Assembly: GCF_001412575.1 (NCBI RefSeq)
Contig: NZ_CP011834.1
Location: 1,116,001 to 1,180,000 of the forward strand
From: Limnohabitans sp. 103DPR2
GTDB taxonomy: Bacteria; Pseudomonadota; Gammaproteobacteria; Burkholderiales; Burkholderiaceae_C
Direction of reading: 5' to 3'
DNA length: 64,000 bases
In this document: piece by piece, positions 9,025 through 18,461 of the stretch
How positions within the stretch are numbered: position 1 is the stretch's first letter
Layout: the number at the start of each line of letters is the position of its first letter
The notes under the pieces: generated by a model
Databases searched by the model: none
What the model saw: the letters and a program-made list of their open reading frames with translations, nothing else
What the model was told of the DNA's origin: nothing
Made by a program: the position numbers and the translations under genes

Positions 9025-10230
9025 ATGAGCCATCCTTTTGATGTGGTGCATGCCATGCGGCCTGGCTTGTTGCAATTGCAGGCCTTGCCACCGCTCTCGC
9101 TGTATGTGCATCTGCCGTGGTGCATCAAGAAATGTCCGTATTGTGATTTCAATTCGCACGAGTGGCGCGACAACGCGCAGGGCATGCCAGAGCAACGCTA
9201 CATCGATGCGCTGCTGGCCGACTTAGAAGCCAGCTTGCCGCTGATTTGGGGCCGTCCTGTTCACAGCATCTTCATTGGCGGCGGCACACCCAGTTTGTTT
9301 GAGCCTGCCAGCATCGATCGATTGATCAGTGGTATTCGTGCGCGCTTGCCTTTGGAGGCCGAAGCAGAAATTACCATGGAGGCCAACCCTGGCACGTTTG
9401 AGAAAGATCGCTTTAAGGCGTTTCGTGCTGCAGGTGTGACGCGCTTGTCCATTGGTGTGCAAAGTTTCAACGACGCACATTTGAAAGCGCTGGGCCGTGT
9501 GCACAACAGCGATCAGGCCATGGCGGCTGTGGCCGAAGCACAGAGTGCCTTTGAAACTTTCAATCTGGATGTGATGTATGCACTGCCGGGACAAAGCTTG
9601 GCCGATTTGACGCAAGACATTCAAACCGCTTTGAGCTTCAAGCCGCCGCACATTTCCATCTACCACCTCACCATCGAACCTAACACGATGTTTGCCAAAC
9701 ATCCCCCGGTCTTACCTGAGGATGACGATGCTTACGCGATGATGGATTTGATCACCGACATGACGGGCGCAGCGGGCTTGCAGCGCTACGAAGTGTCGGC
9801 CTATGCCAAGCCAGGACACCGCTGCTGGCACAACCTGAACTACTGGCAGTTTGGGGATTACTTGGGCATTGGTGCTGGCGCGCACAGCAAGCTCAGTTTT
9901 GCGCACCGCGTGATGCGCTATGTGCGTTACCGTGAGCCGCAGTTGTACCTTGTGCAAGCCCTGCAAGGTGCGCCGGTGACACAGTACGCAGAAGTGGCTC
10001 GCGAAGAGTTACCGTTTGAATACATGCTCAATGCGCTGCGCTTGAAAGAGGGCTTTAGTTTGGCCGACTACATGGCACGCACGGGACTGGCCATGACGTC
10101 CATTCAACAAGGTTTGGCCAAGGCCGAAGCCAAGCAACTCATTGCCAGGGACTTGAATCGGGTTTGGCCCACAGAACGAGGCTTTGATTTTTTAAGCGAT
10201 CTGCAAGCTTTGTTTTTGGCAGATCGCTAG
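9025..10230 (+). CDS. hemW: Radical SAM heme chaperone HemW
   Basis: A 401-residue radical SAM protein. The cluster-binding cysteines are C33, C37 and C40 (CIKKCPYCDF), with the HemW-type CxxxCxxCxF pattern rather than the HemN CxxxCxxFCxC. IGGGTPSLFEP, EANPGTFE and GVQSFND follow in the expected order, and the C-terminal HemN_C domain (EYMLNALRLKEGFSLADY) is present. HemW proteins transfer heme to apo-proteins and are often misannotated as oxygen-independent coproporphyrinogen oxidase. Start is 3 bases after rdgB. Confidence 0.93.
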   Translation: MSHPFDVVHAMRPGLLQLQALPPLSLYVHLPWCIKKCPYCDFNSHEWRDNAQGMPEQRYIDALLADLEASLPLIWGRPVHSIFIGGGTPSLFEPASIDRLISGIRARLPLEAEAEITMEANPGTFEKDRFKAFRAAGVTRLSIGVQSFNDAHLKALGRVHNSDQAMAAVAEAQSAFETFNLDVMYALPGQSLADLTQDIQTALSFKPPHISIYHLTIEPNTMFAKHPPVLPEDDDAYAMMDLITDMTGAAGLQRYEVSAYAKPGHRCWHNLNYWQFGDYLGIGAGAHSKLSFAHRVMRYVRYREPQLYLVQALQGAPVTQYAEVAREELPFEYMLNALRLKEGFSLADYMARTGLAMTSIQQGLAKAEAKQLIARDLNRVWPTERGFDFLSDLQALFLADR

Positions 10231-10257
10231 ACAGTTCAGATGAACGGTGCAAATGAG

Positions 10258-10286
10258 CAGCGCCAATGTGCAGCACATCAGCGCTG
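10258..10286. terminator. Stem-loop between convergent hemW and the MarR-like gene
   Basis: CAGCGC/GCGCTG closes a hairpin with an inner ATGTG/CACAT stem. It lies between two convergent genes, but there is no good T tract on either side, so termination is only suggested. Confidence 0.35.
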
Positions 10287-10294
10287 AGTTTGAA

Positions 10295-10657
10295 TTAAGC
10301 AGTTGCCATGACTGAGTTCATCTTTTTGCCGAAGTCACCAAACATGGCGATGGTTTTTTCGGTGGGGATGAGGTACTTGGCGCGCTTGTCTTCAGGCTGA
10401 TTGAAAGTCATCAGCAAATCTTTTTGGCGCAAACGTGTGATGCGTTTGTGCAAAGTTGCAGGTGAACCCAAGTGCGCCAAGCCGATGGCTTCGCGAACCG
10501 TCATGGTTCTATTTTCAAACCAACGCAGTGCCACTTCTTCAAGCAAAGCTTTTTCGTTGGCGTCTAACTGCGGCGCGTCAGGCAATTGCTGAAGGCCACG
10601 CGCTAGCTGCAAAAATCGCAGATAGGCGTTGGCGGTTGTGGTGCTCTTCATGGTCAT
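10295..10657 (-). CDS. MarR-like winged-helix transcriptional regulator
   Basis: A 120-residue protein with a compact winged helix. Helix-turn-helix residues are seen in TVREAIGLAHLGSPATLHKRITRLRQKDLL (about 52-82), followed by a wing with EDKRAKYLIPTEK. It lacks an obvious ligand domain. It lies between hemW (convergent) and the minus-strand oxidoreductase gene, whose stop is about 65 bases away, so it could be the last gene of that transcript. Target genes are unknown. Confidence 0.7.
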   Translation of the reverse strand: MTMKSTTTANAYLRFLQLARGLQQLPDAPQLDANEKALLEEVALRWFENRTMTVREAIGLAHLGSPATLHKRITRLRQKDLLMTFNQPEDKRAKYLIPTEKTIAMFGDFGKKMNSVMATA

Positions 10658-10721
10658 ACTTTGATTCTAATCCTCGCATCTGAGAAATAGTAGCAAAGTG
10701 TCCATTCTTTGTGAATTAGAT

Positions 10722-13061
10722 TCATGCGCCGTTAAGTAATTCCCACAATCTAAAAGGAGTTAGCGGCATTTGTAGATTTTGTGATTTTTGTGAATTTCCA
10801 TTGCGTGCCAACGCATCTGCAATCGCATTCACCACGCAAGGTGTTGCACCAATGGTTCCCAATTCGCCAACCCCTTTGACGCCAAGCACGTTGTTGGTGC
10901 TGGGCACTGTTTGGTTGGTAAATGTATGGAACATTTGCGGCATGATGTCTGCACGCGGTGCGGCATAGTCCATCAAACTTCCAGTCACCAACTGACCACT
11001 TTCTGAGTCGTAGACCAAGCCTTCTAACAAGGCTTGTCCCATGCCTTGAACGGCGCCGCCATCCAATTGGCCTTCCACAATCATCGGGTTGACGATGCGG
11101 CCCACATCGTTCATGGAGGTGTAAGACACCACGAACGATTCGCCAGTGGCGGGGTTCACTTCAACTTCGCAAATGTGGCAGCCGTTGGGCCATGTGGGTC
11201 CGCTGGCGGTGGTGCTGGATTGCAACTCAATTCGGCCTTCGGGTTGGCGCTTCGCCAAATCGGCCAGGCTGATGTTCAAGTCGGTGCCCTTCACGCTGAA
11301 ACGGCCACTTTCATAGGCCAAATCGGCAGGCGATGCTTCTAGCGCTTGACCTGCCAAATCTCGCGCTTTGTCCAATGTTTTTTCTGCGCCGACACGCATC
11401 GCTGAACCGCCTGTGAACAGTGAGCGGGAGCCGGCACTTCCAAAGCCATTGGCGCGGTCTGTGTCGCCTAAGATGACGCGAACCTTCGAGATGTCGACAC
11501 CAAAAACATCCACCACCAATTGGGCCAAGGAGGTGGCGATGCCTTGACCCATGGCGTTGACTGCCGAGGCCACTTCAATGGTGCCGTCGGCCAAAATTTG
11601 CACTTGCACGTTTTCTTCCAAGGCATTGCCACCCGTCCACTCCAAGAAAGTGGCAATGCCCAAGCCGCGCCACAGGCCTTTGGCTTTGGAGGCCGCTTCG
11701 CGTTGTGCAAAGCCTGCCCAGTCGGCTTTTTCCATAGCCTGGTCCATGATCATTTCAAACGCACCGGTGTCATACACCTGACCCATGGGGTTCTTGTAGG
11801 GCATTTGCGATGGTTGAATGAAGTTGCGGCGGCGCAATTGCACGCGGTCAATGCCGCTGACGCGAGCGGCTTCGTCGATCAAACGCTCGATGTTGTAAAT
11901 AGCTTCAGGGCGACCTGCGCCACGGTAAGCGCCCGTACTGGCGGTGTTGGTCATCACGCCGGTGAAGTGGTAGTCGATGGTTTGAATGTCGTAGACGCTG
12001 CTCTGCACCCAAGGGCCGATCATCATTTGGATGGCCAAGCCGGTCATGGTGGGATAGGCCCCCACGTTGGCCAAAGTTTCAATGCGAAGACCTAAAATTT
12101 TGCCGTCCGCGGCCAATGCCAAGGCGGCTTGAGTTTGAATGTCACGGCCATGTGAGCTGCTGAGAAACTCTTCGCTGCGGTCGGCGATCCATTTGACGGG
12201 CCGTTGAAGCGAGTGGGCGCAATATGCGGTGACCACATCTTCGGCGTATGCGCCAGTTTTCATGCCAAAACCGCCACCGACATCGCCCACGATGACGCGA
12301 ATTTTTTCCTTGTCGATGCCAAGCAGGTCAGAAACTGTATTGCGAACGCCTGTTGGCATTTGGCTGCTCATGCGGATGTGCAAGCGGCCTTGGTCTGGGT
12401 AGGCCAAAACACTGCGAGGTTCGATGGACAGGGCTGCCACGCGTTGATTCACGATATTCAGGTGCACCACGTGGGCGGCTTGGTCAAAGGCCGCCTGGGT
12501 GGCTTGTGCGTCGCCATATCGGGTTTCGGCAACACGGTTGTCGGGTGCTTCTGTCAAAAGAGGCGCGGTGGGGGCCAACGCATCGCTCAGGGTGGTGACG
12601 CTTGGCAAGGCATCGAATTCAATCTCGATGACCTCGATGGCGTTGCGAGCTTGTTCTTCTGATGTTGCAACCACGGCCACAATGGGCTCGCCCACAAAAC
12701 GCACGGTCTGGGTGGCCAAAATATGACGGGTGGTTGACGAAAGTGGGCTGCCGTCTGCCCGCTTGAAATTCATGGGGCGAGCCAATGGTTTGATGCCAGC
12801 AGCCAACAGGTCTTGCCCGCTGTAAACCGCCAAAACGCCCGGCATGCCTTTTGCTGCTTGGGTGTCTAAACGGGTGATGTTGGCGTGGGGGTAGGGCGAG
12901 CGCAAAAAGACCAAATGGGATTGGTTGGGCAGGCTGACGTCGTTGGCATACACCCCGGCACCTAGCAGCAATTGCTGATCTTCAAGTCGTTGGACGGCCT
13001 TGCCGCTGCCAAAGCGGGCGATTTCTTGTTCTGAAGAGAGGTGGGGGGTGGGGTGGTTCAC
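10722..13061 (-). CDS. Molybdopterin-binding hydroxylase large subunit (CoxL/XDH superfamily), orphan
   Basis: A 779-residue protein of the xanthine oxidase/aerobic CO dehydrogenase large-subunit family. Molybdopterin-binding blocks are seen as VGGGFGMKTGAYAED (about 261-275) and AYRGAGRPE (378-386). A glycine-rich GVGELGTIGATP with the catalytic Glu is near the C-terminus. AYRGAGR is the 'form II' signature, and the AYXCSFR loop of true CO dehydrogenase is absent, so the substrate is probably an aldehyde or N-heterocycle. No FAD or 2Fe-2S subunit gene accompanies it, so partner subunits must be encoded elsewhere. No signal peptide is visible. Confidence 0.85.
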   Translation of the reverse strand: MNHPTPHLSSEQEIARFGSGKAVQRLEDQQLLLGAGVYANDVSLPNQSHLVFLRSPYPHANITRLDTQAAKGMPGVLAVYSGQDLLAAGIKPLARPMNFKRADGSPLSSTTRHILATQTVRFVGEPIVAVVATSEEQARNAIEVIEIEFDALPSVTTLSDALAPTAPLLTEAPDNRVAETRYGDAQATQAAFDQAAHVVHLNIVNQRVAALSIEPRSVLAYPDQGRLHIRMSSQMPTGVRNTVSDLLGIDKEKIRVIVGDVGGGFGMKTGAYAEDVVTAYCAHSLQRPVKWIADRSEEFLSSSHGRDIQTQAALALAADGKILGLRIETLANVGAYPTMTGLAIQMMIGPWVQSSVYDIQTIDYHFTGVMTNTASTGAYRGAGRPEAIYNIERLIDEAARVSGIDRVQLRRRNFIQPSQMPYKNPMGQVYDTGAFEMIMDQAMEKADWAGFAQREAASKAKGLWRGLGIATFLEWTGGNALEENVQVQILADGTIEVASAVNAMGQGIATSLAQLVVDVFGVDISKVRVILGDTDRANGFGSAGSRSLFTGGSAMRVGAEKTLDKARDLAGQALEASPADLAYESGRFSVKGTDLNISLADLAKRQPEGRIELQSSTTASGPTWPNGCHICEVEVNPATGESFVVSYTSMNDVGRIVNPMIVEGQLDGGAVQGMGQALLEGLVYDSESGQLVTGSLMDYAAPRADIMPQMFHTFTNQTVPSTNNVLGVKGVGELGTIGATPCVVNAIADALARNGNSQKSQNLQMPLTPFRLWELLNGA

Positions 13062-13197
13062 AAACAGGTACTCCTTGCGCTGCAGTGTAGCTTTGAAGCC
13101 GCACTTTTGCAGCTAGGGGAATTCAGGACATCGGCCAAGTTGCCCCAAGCCAAACTCTTGAGTAGGATGAAACCCAATCTATGAAGTGAGGTCCTGT

Positions 13198-13680
13198 ATG
13201 GACAATTTTTTGTTGTTGGTTTTGTGCGTGCTGTTCATCTTGCTCGCTGGTTTTTTGATTTTTTACTTTCAGACGCAACAAAACTTCAAAGAAATTACAG
13301 AAAAACTCGAGGAAATACAGCACCCCCATACCGGTCCCCGTTCTTCAGAGTCTCTCAAGCATGATCTGGCCGTTCAGCACGATGTGCTGGTGTTGTTGGA
13401 AGCTGAGATTTCGAAAAACAAACGAGAATCTTTGACCGAGGCAGAGTTGCAAAGCTTTGATGTGGCGCGCCACAAAATCAAAGCGTGCATTGCAGGCTTG
13501 AAGGCCAATGGCGATTGGATCGGATTACCCTACGAATATGAGTGGGTTGAAATGCTGGAACGCCTGCCCAACGTGTTGAGTTTGTATCGAAAGGCTGAGG
13601 CCGAAAAGCAGGCAAGGGAGTTGGCTGCGAATGCAGGAACCGACGCAGGCAACAACTCAGGCAACAACGCGGGCAGTTAA
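13198..13680 (+). CDS. Small membrane-anchored coiled-coil protein of unknown function
   Basis: A 160-residue protein with an N-terminal membrane helix (about residues 2-23, NFLLLVLCVLFILLAGFLIF) followed by an amphipathic, glutamate/lysine-rich region likely to form a coiled coil. It ends in an asparagine/glycine-rich tail (GTDAGNNSGNNAG). I do not recognise the family. Start 13198 has GAGG 6 bases upstream. A GTG four codons earlier is in frame. It precedes the ccm operon by about 80 bases on the same strand and may or may not belong to it. Confidence 0.6.
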   Translation: MDNFLLLVLCVLFILLAGFLIFYFQTQQNFKEITEKLEEIQHPHTGPRSSESLKHDLAVQHDVLVLLEAEISKNKRESLTEAELQSFDVARHKIKACIAGLKANGDWIGLPYEYEWVEMLERLPNVLSLYRKAEAEKQARELAANAGTDAGNNSGNNAGS

Positions 13681-13761
13681 AATCAAAGGCTTAGTCAATT
13701 GACCCTTTATTTTTGACCTGAATCAATTCTGAATGGTCTTGTTCTGCGATGATTCAGCCAC

Positions 13762-14376
13762 ATGCTCAGTGTTTCCAATCTTTCCTGCTCAAAGGGTGAC
13801 AAACGGCTGTTTTCAGGCGTTTCATTCACCCTCCAACCCGGCCAGTGGCTGCACCTCGAAGGTGACAATGGGGTTGGTAAAACCAGCCTGCTGCGTTTGG
13901 CATGCGGCCTGAGTGCCCTTGAAGAGGGCGAAATCTCTTGGAATCACCAGCCTGTGGTTCAAAATCCAGAGGCTTTTCGTGCCGATTTGGCTTATTTGGG
14001 TCACCAATTGGCCCTTAAAGAAGATCTGACCCCCATGGAAAACCTGCGCGCCGATGCGGCCGTCGCAGGCCGCCCCCTCAAGCCTGAGGATGCCTTGAAA
14101 GCCCTGGCGCAGTTGGGCTTGCGCGGCAGAGAGCATTTGCCTGTGCGGGTGTTGTCACAAGGTCAAAAAAGGCGTACGGCGCTGGCACGCTTGCTGGTCA
14201 GTTCTGCCAAGCTGTGGATCTTGGATGAACCTTTTGTGGCCTTGGACGCCGCTGCTCAGAACGCGTTGACGCAGGTCATCAACAGCCATTTGGCCCATCA
14301 GGGTCTGGTGTTATTCACCAGCCACCAGGCCGTGAGCTTGGGCGGCGTGGGCTTTAGCTACAGGTTGACGGCATGA
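13762..14376 (+). CDS. ccmA: Heme exporter ATP-binding protein CcmA
   Basis: A 204-residue ABC ATPase of cytochrome c maturation System I. Walker A is GDNGVGKTSLL, the signature is LSQGQKRRTALA and Walker B is LWILDEPFVALD. With CcmB, CcmC and CcmD it releases holo-CcmE from the membrane complex using ATP. It opens a complete ccmABCDEFGHI operon. Its stop overlaps the ccmB start (ATGA). Confidence 0.96.
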   Translation: MLSVSNLSCSKGDKRLFSGVSFTLQPGQWLHLEGDNGVGKTSLLRLACGLSALEEGEISWNHQPVVQNPEAFRADLAYLGHQLALKEDLTPMENLRADAAVAGRPLKPEDALKALAQLGLRGREHLPVRVLSQGQKRRTALARLLVSSAKLWILDEPFVALDAAAQNALTQVINSHLAHQGLVLFTSHQAVSLGGVGFSYRLTA

Positions 14377-15041
14377 GCGCCTTTGTTGCCATCGTTCGAC
14401 GCGATCTCACCTTGGCCCTTCGGCGCAAGAACGAAGTCATCACCTCCGTGTTTTTCTTTGTGGTGGTGGCCGCTTTGTTCCCACTGGGAATTGGTCCCGA
14501 AATGAACACTTTGCGCTTGGTGGCGCCTGGCATTTTGTGGGTGGGTGCGCTGTTGGCCAGCATGCTGTCTCTGGGGCGCATGTTTGCCGCCGACCATGCC
14601 GATGGCACGCTGGAGCAAATGGCCCTGTCGCCCAACAGTTTGTCGATGTTGGTGGCCGCTAAAATTTTGGCGCATTGGTTGCTGTCGGGACTGCCGCTGG
14701 TGCTGTTGGCGCCTGTTTTGGGTTTGCAATTTGACTTGTCGGCCAATGCCCTTTGGATTTTGACGCTCAGCTTGTTGTTGGGGACGCCCATTTTGTCGCT
14801 CATCGGAGCCATTGGCGCTGCGCTCACGCTGGGTGTTCGCGGTGGCGATGTGTTGTTGTCTCTGTTGGTCTTGCCTTTGTATGTGCCTGCCTTGGTATTT
14901 GGTGCAGGTGCTGTTCAAGCTGAGATCAGTGGTTTGGGTGCTTCAGCGCACTTGTCCATCTTGGCGGCCATGGCTCTAGTGGCCGCTGTGTTCTGCCCCT
15001 GGGCCAGCGCAGCATCACTTCGAATTGCACTTGAATCATAA
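14373..15041 (+). CDS. ccmB: Heme exporter membrane protein CcmB
   Basis: A 222-residue protein with about six membrane segments and the family opening FVAIVRRDLTLALRRKNE followed by FVVVAALFPLGIGPE. It is the membrane partner of CcmA in the CcmABCD complex. Start overlaps ccmA by four bases, showing translational coupling. Length is normal. Confidence 0.95.
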   Translation: MSAFVAIVRRDLTLALRRKNEVITSVFFFVVVAALFPLGIGPEMNTLRLVAPGILWVGALLASMLSLGRMFAADHADGTLEQMALSPNSLSMLVAAKILAHWLLSGLPLVLLAPVLGLQFDLSANALWILTLSLLLGTPILSLIGAIGAALTLGVRGGDVLLSLLVLPLYVPALVFGAGAVQAEISGLGASAHLSILAAMALVAAVFCPWASAASLRIALES

Positions 15042-15056
15042 GAATGGGTTAACCCA

Positions 15057-15818
15057 ATGATGCAAAAACTTTTTCATTACGCTTCGCCTCAAAACTTCTA
15101 TCCGCTAGCGGGAAAGTTGTGGCCAGTGTTTGCTTTGTTGGCCACGGGTTTAACGGTGTGGGGTTTGTGGCTGGGCATGTTTGTGGCGCCTACTGATTTT
15201 CAACAAGGTGAGGGCTATCGAATCATCTTTGTGCATGTGCCCGCGTCATGGATGTCCATGGTGATTTACTTGGCCATGGCTTTTTGGGCATTGTTGGGTT
15301 TGACTTTCAACACCCGCTTGTCCGGCATGATGGGCCGCGCACTCGCGCCCACAGGCGCCATCTTTGCATTTTTGTCGCTGTGGACTGGCGCGCTTTGGGG
15401 CAAACCCATGTGGGGTGCCTGGTGGGTTTGGGACGCTCGCTTGACGTCTGAGTTGATTTTGTTCTTTTTGTATCTGGGCTACATCGCCTTAACCAGTGCC
15501 ATTGACGATCCGCGCCGTGCAGACAAAGCAGGCGGTATCTTGGCTTTGGTAGGGGCTCTCAATGTGCCCGTGATTTATTTTTCTGTGAAGTGGTGGAATA
15601 CGCTTCATCAGGGTGCTTCTGTGTCACTGACCAAAGGCTCCAGCATGGCGCAAATCATGTTGGAAGCCATGTTGATCATGGGTGTTGCATTTTGGATGTA
15701 CGCCATTGCCATGGCTTTGTACCGTGTCCGAAGCATCATCTTGATTCGGGAGCGTCATGCGCAGTGGGTGGCCGATTTGCCTGAAGTCAAAGCCAAGGCC
15801 ATGGAGGCGCAATCATGA
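15057..15818 (+). CDS. ccmC: Heme-handling protein CcmC
   Basis: A 253-residue protein with six membrane segments. The tryptophan-rich WWD heme-binding loop is intact (WGAWWVWDARLTSE), and flanking histidines lie in FVHVPASWMS and NTLHQGAS. CcmC attaches heme to CcmE in the periplasm. It is 15 bases after ccmB and overlaps ccmD by four bases. Confidence 0.96.
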   Translation: MMQKLFHYASPQNFYPLAGKLWPVFALLATGLTVWGLWLGMFVAPTDFQQGEGYRIIFVHVPASWMSMVIYLAMAFWALLGLTFNTRLSGMMGRALAPTGAIFAFLSLWTGALWGKPMWGAWWVWDARLTSELILFFLYLGYIALTSAIDDPRRADKAGGILALVGALNVPVIYFSVKWWNTLHQGASVSLTKGSSMAQIMLEAMLIMGVAFWMYAIAMALYRVRSIILIRERHAQWVADLPEVKAKAMEAQS

Positions 15819-16009
15819 TTTGGAACAGTTGGTCAGACTTTTGGGCCATGGGTGGCTATGGCGTGTATGTCTGGGGAAGTTTTGGCGTGACCGCAGCGCT
15901 CATCCTCATTGAGATGTGGTGGGTTCAGCAGGCACGCGCCAAGGCGCTGTCGCAAGTGGCACAAGAGCTGGCTGCTGCACAAACGCAAGGAAAGGATTGG
16001 CAGAGATGA
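15815..16009 (+). CDS. ccmD: Heme exporter small subunit CcmD
   Basis: A 64-residue protein with one membrane helix and the CcmD-typical [16 protein letters not shown] near the N-terminus and a basic cytoplasmic tail. It stabilises the CcmC-CcmE interaction. It overlaps ccmC and ccmE by four bases each. Confidence 0.92.
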   Translation: MIWNSWSDFWAMGGYGVYVWGSFGVTAALILIEMWWVQQARAKALSQVAQELAAAQTQGKDWQR

Positions 16010-16452
16010 AACCGCGGCATCAACGATTTTTGCTCATCACTGCGGCTGTCGCAGCGTTGGCCATCGCAGGCATGTTTGTCTTGAATGCATTTCAAAGCAA
16101 TTTGGTGTTCTTCTTCACGCCAACCCAAGTGTCTCAAGGAGAGGCACCCCAAGGCCGAGCCTTTCGAGTGGGCGGCATGGTGAAGGAAGGCAGTTTGAAA
16201 AAAGATGGCGAAAACGTGCAGTTTGTGGTGACCGATTTTGCGCACGATGTGCCTGTGTCCTACAAAGGTTTGTTGCCCGATTTGTTCAAAGAAGGCAAGG
16301 GCGTCGTGGCGCAAGGTAAATTGTCGGACGACAAGCAATTCACGGCCTCTGAGGTCTTGGCCAAGCACGATGAGAACTACATGCCGCCTGAAGCCAAACA
16401 TGCTTTGGACAAAGCTGCAGCTGCGAAAGCAGCAGAATCCGTTAAACCCTGA
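16006..16452 (+). CDS. ccmE: Periplasmic heme chaperone CcmE
   Basis: A 148-residue membrane-anchored OB-fold protein. The N-terminal anchor follows MKPRHQRF. The heme-attaching histidine lies in [13 protein letters not shown], and the tail is alanine-rich. CcmE receives heme from CcmC and passes it to CcmF/H. Start 16006 was chosen because it overlaps the ccmD stop (ATGA). A longer upstream frame overlaps ccmD and lacks family similarity. Confidence 0.95.
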   Translation: MKPRHQRFLLITAAVAALAIAGMFVLNAFQSNLVFFFTPTQVSQGEAPQGRAFRVGGMVKEGSLKKDGENVQFVVTDFAHDVPVSYKGLLPDLFKEGKGVVAQGKLSDDKQFTASEVLAKHDENYMPPEAKHALDKAAAAKAAESVKP

Positions 16453-16517
16453 ATTTGAAGACTTCACATGAAGCTGTTCTTGTGAAGTCTTAGTGCACCC
16501 ATAGAAAAGAGTCTGGA

Positions 16518-18443
16518 ATGATTGTAGAAATTGGCCACTTTGCCTTGATCTTGGCAGCATGCGTGGCGCTGATTCAAGGTCTCTTGCCGTTGGCCGGAAC
16601 GGTCAACGACCATCAGCGTTGGCAAGCCTTGGCAAGGCCTGCTGCAGTCTTGCAGTTTTTGTTGATCGCATTTTCATTTGGTGTGTTGGCACACGGCGCA
16701 CTGACCGATGACTTTTCAATCAAGTACATTGCCGAGCACTCCAACTCCTTGCTGCCTTCGCAATATAAGTTTGCATCGGTCTGGGGTGGCCACGAAGGGT
16801 CTTTGCTGTTGTGGGTTTTGATGTTGGCAGGCTGGACGCTGGCTGTTGCATTGTTTTCTCGCAGCTTGCCCTTGGCGATGGTGGCACGCGTCATAGGCAT
16901 TTTGGGTTGGGTGTCGACCGGCTTTTTGATGTTCATCTTGACCACCTCCAGTCCATTTGAGCGTTTGCTGCCCGCCGCGCCAGATGGTCGTGATTTGAAC
17001 CCCTTGTTGCAAGACCCCGGTTTGGTCATTCACCCGCCGATGTTGTACATGGGCTATGTGGGCTTCTCGGTCGCATTTGCATTTGCCTTGTCCGCTTTGT
17101 TGTCCGGTCGCATGGATGCAGCATGGGCGCGTTGGTCACGTCCTTGGACGGTGGTGGCGTGGGTCTTCATGACAGCCGGCATTGCGCTGGGCTCCTGGTG
17201 GGCCTATTACGAGTTGGGTTGGGGCGGATGGTGGTTCTGGGACCCTGTTGAAAACGCCTCGCTCATGCCATGGTTGTTTGGCACTGCCCTCATTCACGCT
17301 TTGATGGTGACCGACAAGCGCGGTGGTTTCAAAGCTTGGTCGGTGCTGTTGGCCATTGGTGCATTTTCATTGTCATTGCTCGGCACATTTTTGGTTCGCT
17401 CCGGTGTGTTGACATCGGTTCACGCATTTGCCGCAGATCCTCGCCGCGGTGTGTTCATCTTGATCTTCCTGGCTTTGGTGGTGGGCATCTCACTCACGCT
17501 GTTTGCCTGGCGTGCACCCAAAGCGACATTGGGTGGCAAGATTGGTTTGGTATCGCGTGAGTCCATGCTGCTCACCAACAGTGTGTTGTTGGTGGTTGCC
17601 ACGGGCGCGGTCTTGTTGGGTACGGTTTACCCGCTCATCGTGGATGCTTTGAACTTGGGCAAGTTGTCGGTGGGCGCGCCATATTTCAATGCGGTGTTTG
17701 TGCCCTTGATGGTGCCCGTGGTGTTTCTGATGGTGCCAGGCGGCATTGCACACTGGCGTGAGGCTCGTTGGAAAACCTTGGGTCTTGCCATGCGCATTCC
17801 TGCGTTGGCAGCCGTGCTGGTCGCTGTCTTTATTTGGGGCTTTACTGAAAAAGGCAATTGGCTGAGTGCCATGGGCATGGCCTTGGCCACTTGGGTGTTT
17901 GTGGGCTTGATCCTGCAAATTGTGGAGCGCGTCAAAAAACCAGGCCGCATACCGCCCTCGTTCTGGGGCATGCATTTGGCACACTTGGGCATTGCGGTGG
18001 TGGTGGTGGGTGTCACCTTGGTCAAAGGCTACGAGGTGGAGCGTGATGTTCGCATGGGTTTGAACGACACCGTGACCATCGAGAACTACGACTTTGAATT
18101 GGTGGGCGTTTCCAATGTGGATGGCCCGAATTACAAAGCTATTCGCGGTGAAATCAAGGTTAGCAAAGACAATCAATTCCTGGAAGTGTTGCATCCCGAG
18201 AAGCGCAAGTATTTCTCATCAGCCATGCCCATGACCGAGGCGGCCATCGACTCCGGTTTGTTCCGCGACCTTTATGTGTCCTTGGGTGAATCGATTGAAG
18301 GCGACAAACCGCAGTGGAGCGTGCGGGTGTTTTACAAGCCCTTTGTGTCCTGGCTCTGGTACGGCGCCATCTTGATGGTCTTGGGTGGCTTGTTGGCCGT
18401 CAGTGATCGACGCTATCGCAAATCGGCTGACAGTTTGAGCTAA
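16518..18443 (+). CDS. ccmF: Cytochrome c heme lyase subunit CcmF
   Basis: A 641-residue polytopic membrane protein with the WWD domain GWGGWWFWDPVENASLMPWL at about residues 233-252. Other conserved blocks are YKFASVWGGHEGSLLLWV and the histidine-containing DPGLVIHPPMLYMGYVG. It reduces CcmE-bound heme and ligates it to apocytochrome c with CcmH. It has the full expected length, so there is no split ccmF. Confidence 0.97.
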   Translation: MIVEIGHFALILAACVALIQGLLPLAGTVNDHQRWQALARPAAVLQFLLIAFSFGVLAHGALTDDFSIKYIAEHSNSLLPSQYKFASVWGGHEGSLLLWVLMLAGWTLAVALFSRSLPLAMVARVIGILGWVSTGFLMFILTTSSPFERLLPAAPDGRDLNPLLQDPGLVIHPPMLYMGYVGFSVAFAFALSALLSGRMDAAWARWSRPWTVVAWVFMTAGIALGSWWAYYELGWGGWWFWDPVENASLMPWLFGTALIHALMVTDKRGGFKAWSVLLAIGAFSLSLLGTFLVRSGVLTSVHAFAADPRRGVFILIFLALVVGISLTLFAWRAPKATLGGKIGLVSRESMLLTNSVLLVVATGAVLLGTVYPLIVDALNLGKLSVGAPYFNAVFVPLMVPVVFLMVPGGIAHWREARWKTLGLAMRIPALAAVLVAVFIWGFTEKGNWLSAMGMALATWVFVGLILQIVERVKKPGRIPPSFWGMHLAHLGIAVVVVGVTLVKGYEVERDVRMGLNDTVTIENYDFELVGVSNVDGPNYKAIRGEIKVSKDNQFLEVLHPEKRKYFSSAMPMTEAAIDSGLFRDLYVSLGESIEGDKPQWSVRVFYKPFVSWLWYGAILMVLGGLLAVSDRRYRKSADSLS

Positions 18444-18461
18444 GCCGCCTGGAGGCATGTT

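Noticed and set aside
9025..10230. Coproporphyrinogen III oxidase HemN
   Set aside because: The cysteine motif is CxxxCxxCxF without the extra HemN features, so HemW is the better call.
10722..13061. Aerobic carbon monoxide dehydrogenase (CoxL form I)
   Set aside because: The AYXCSFR active-site loop is absent (AYRGAGR instead), and no coxM, coxS or cox accessory genes are nearby.
17490..18194. Long open frame antisense to ccmF
   Set aside because: It is rich in His/Gln/Asn, has no family features and mirrors the codon bias of ccmF. ccmF itself is fully conserved.
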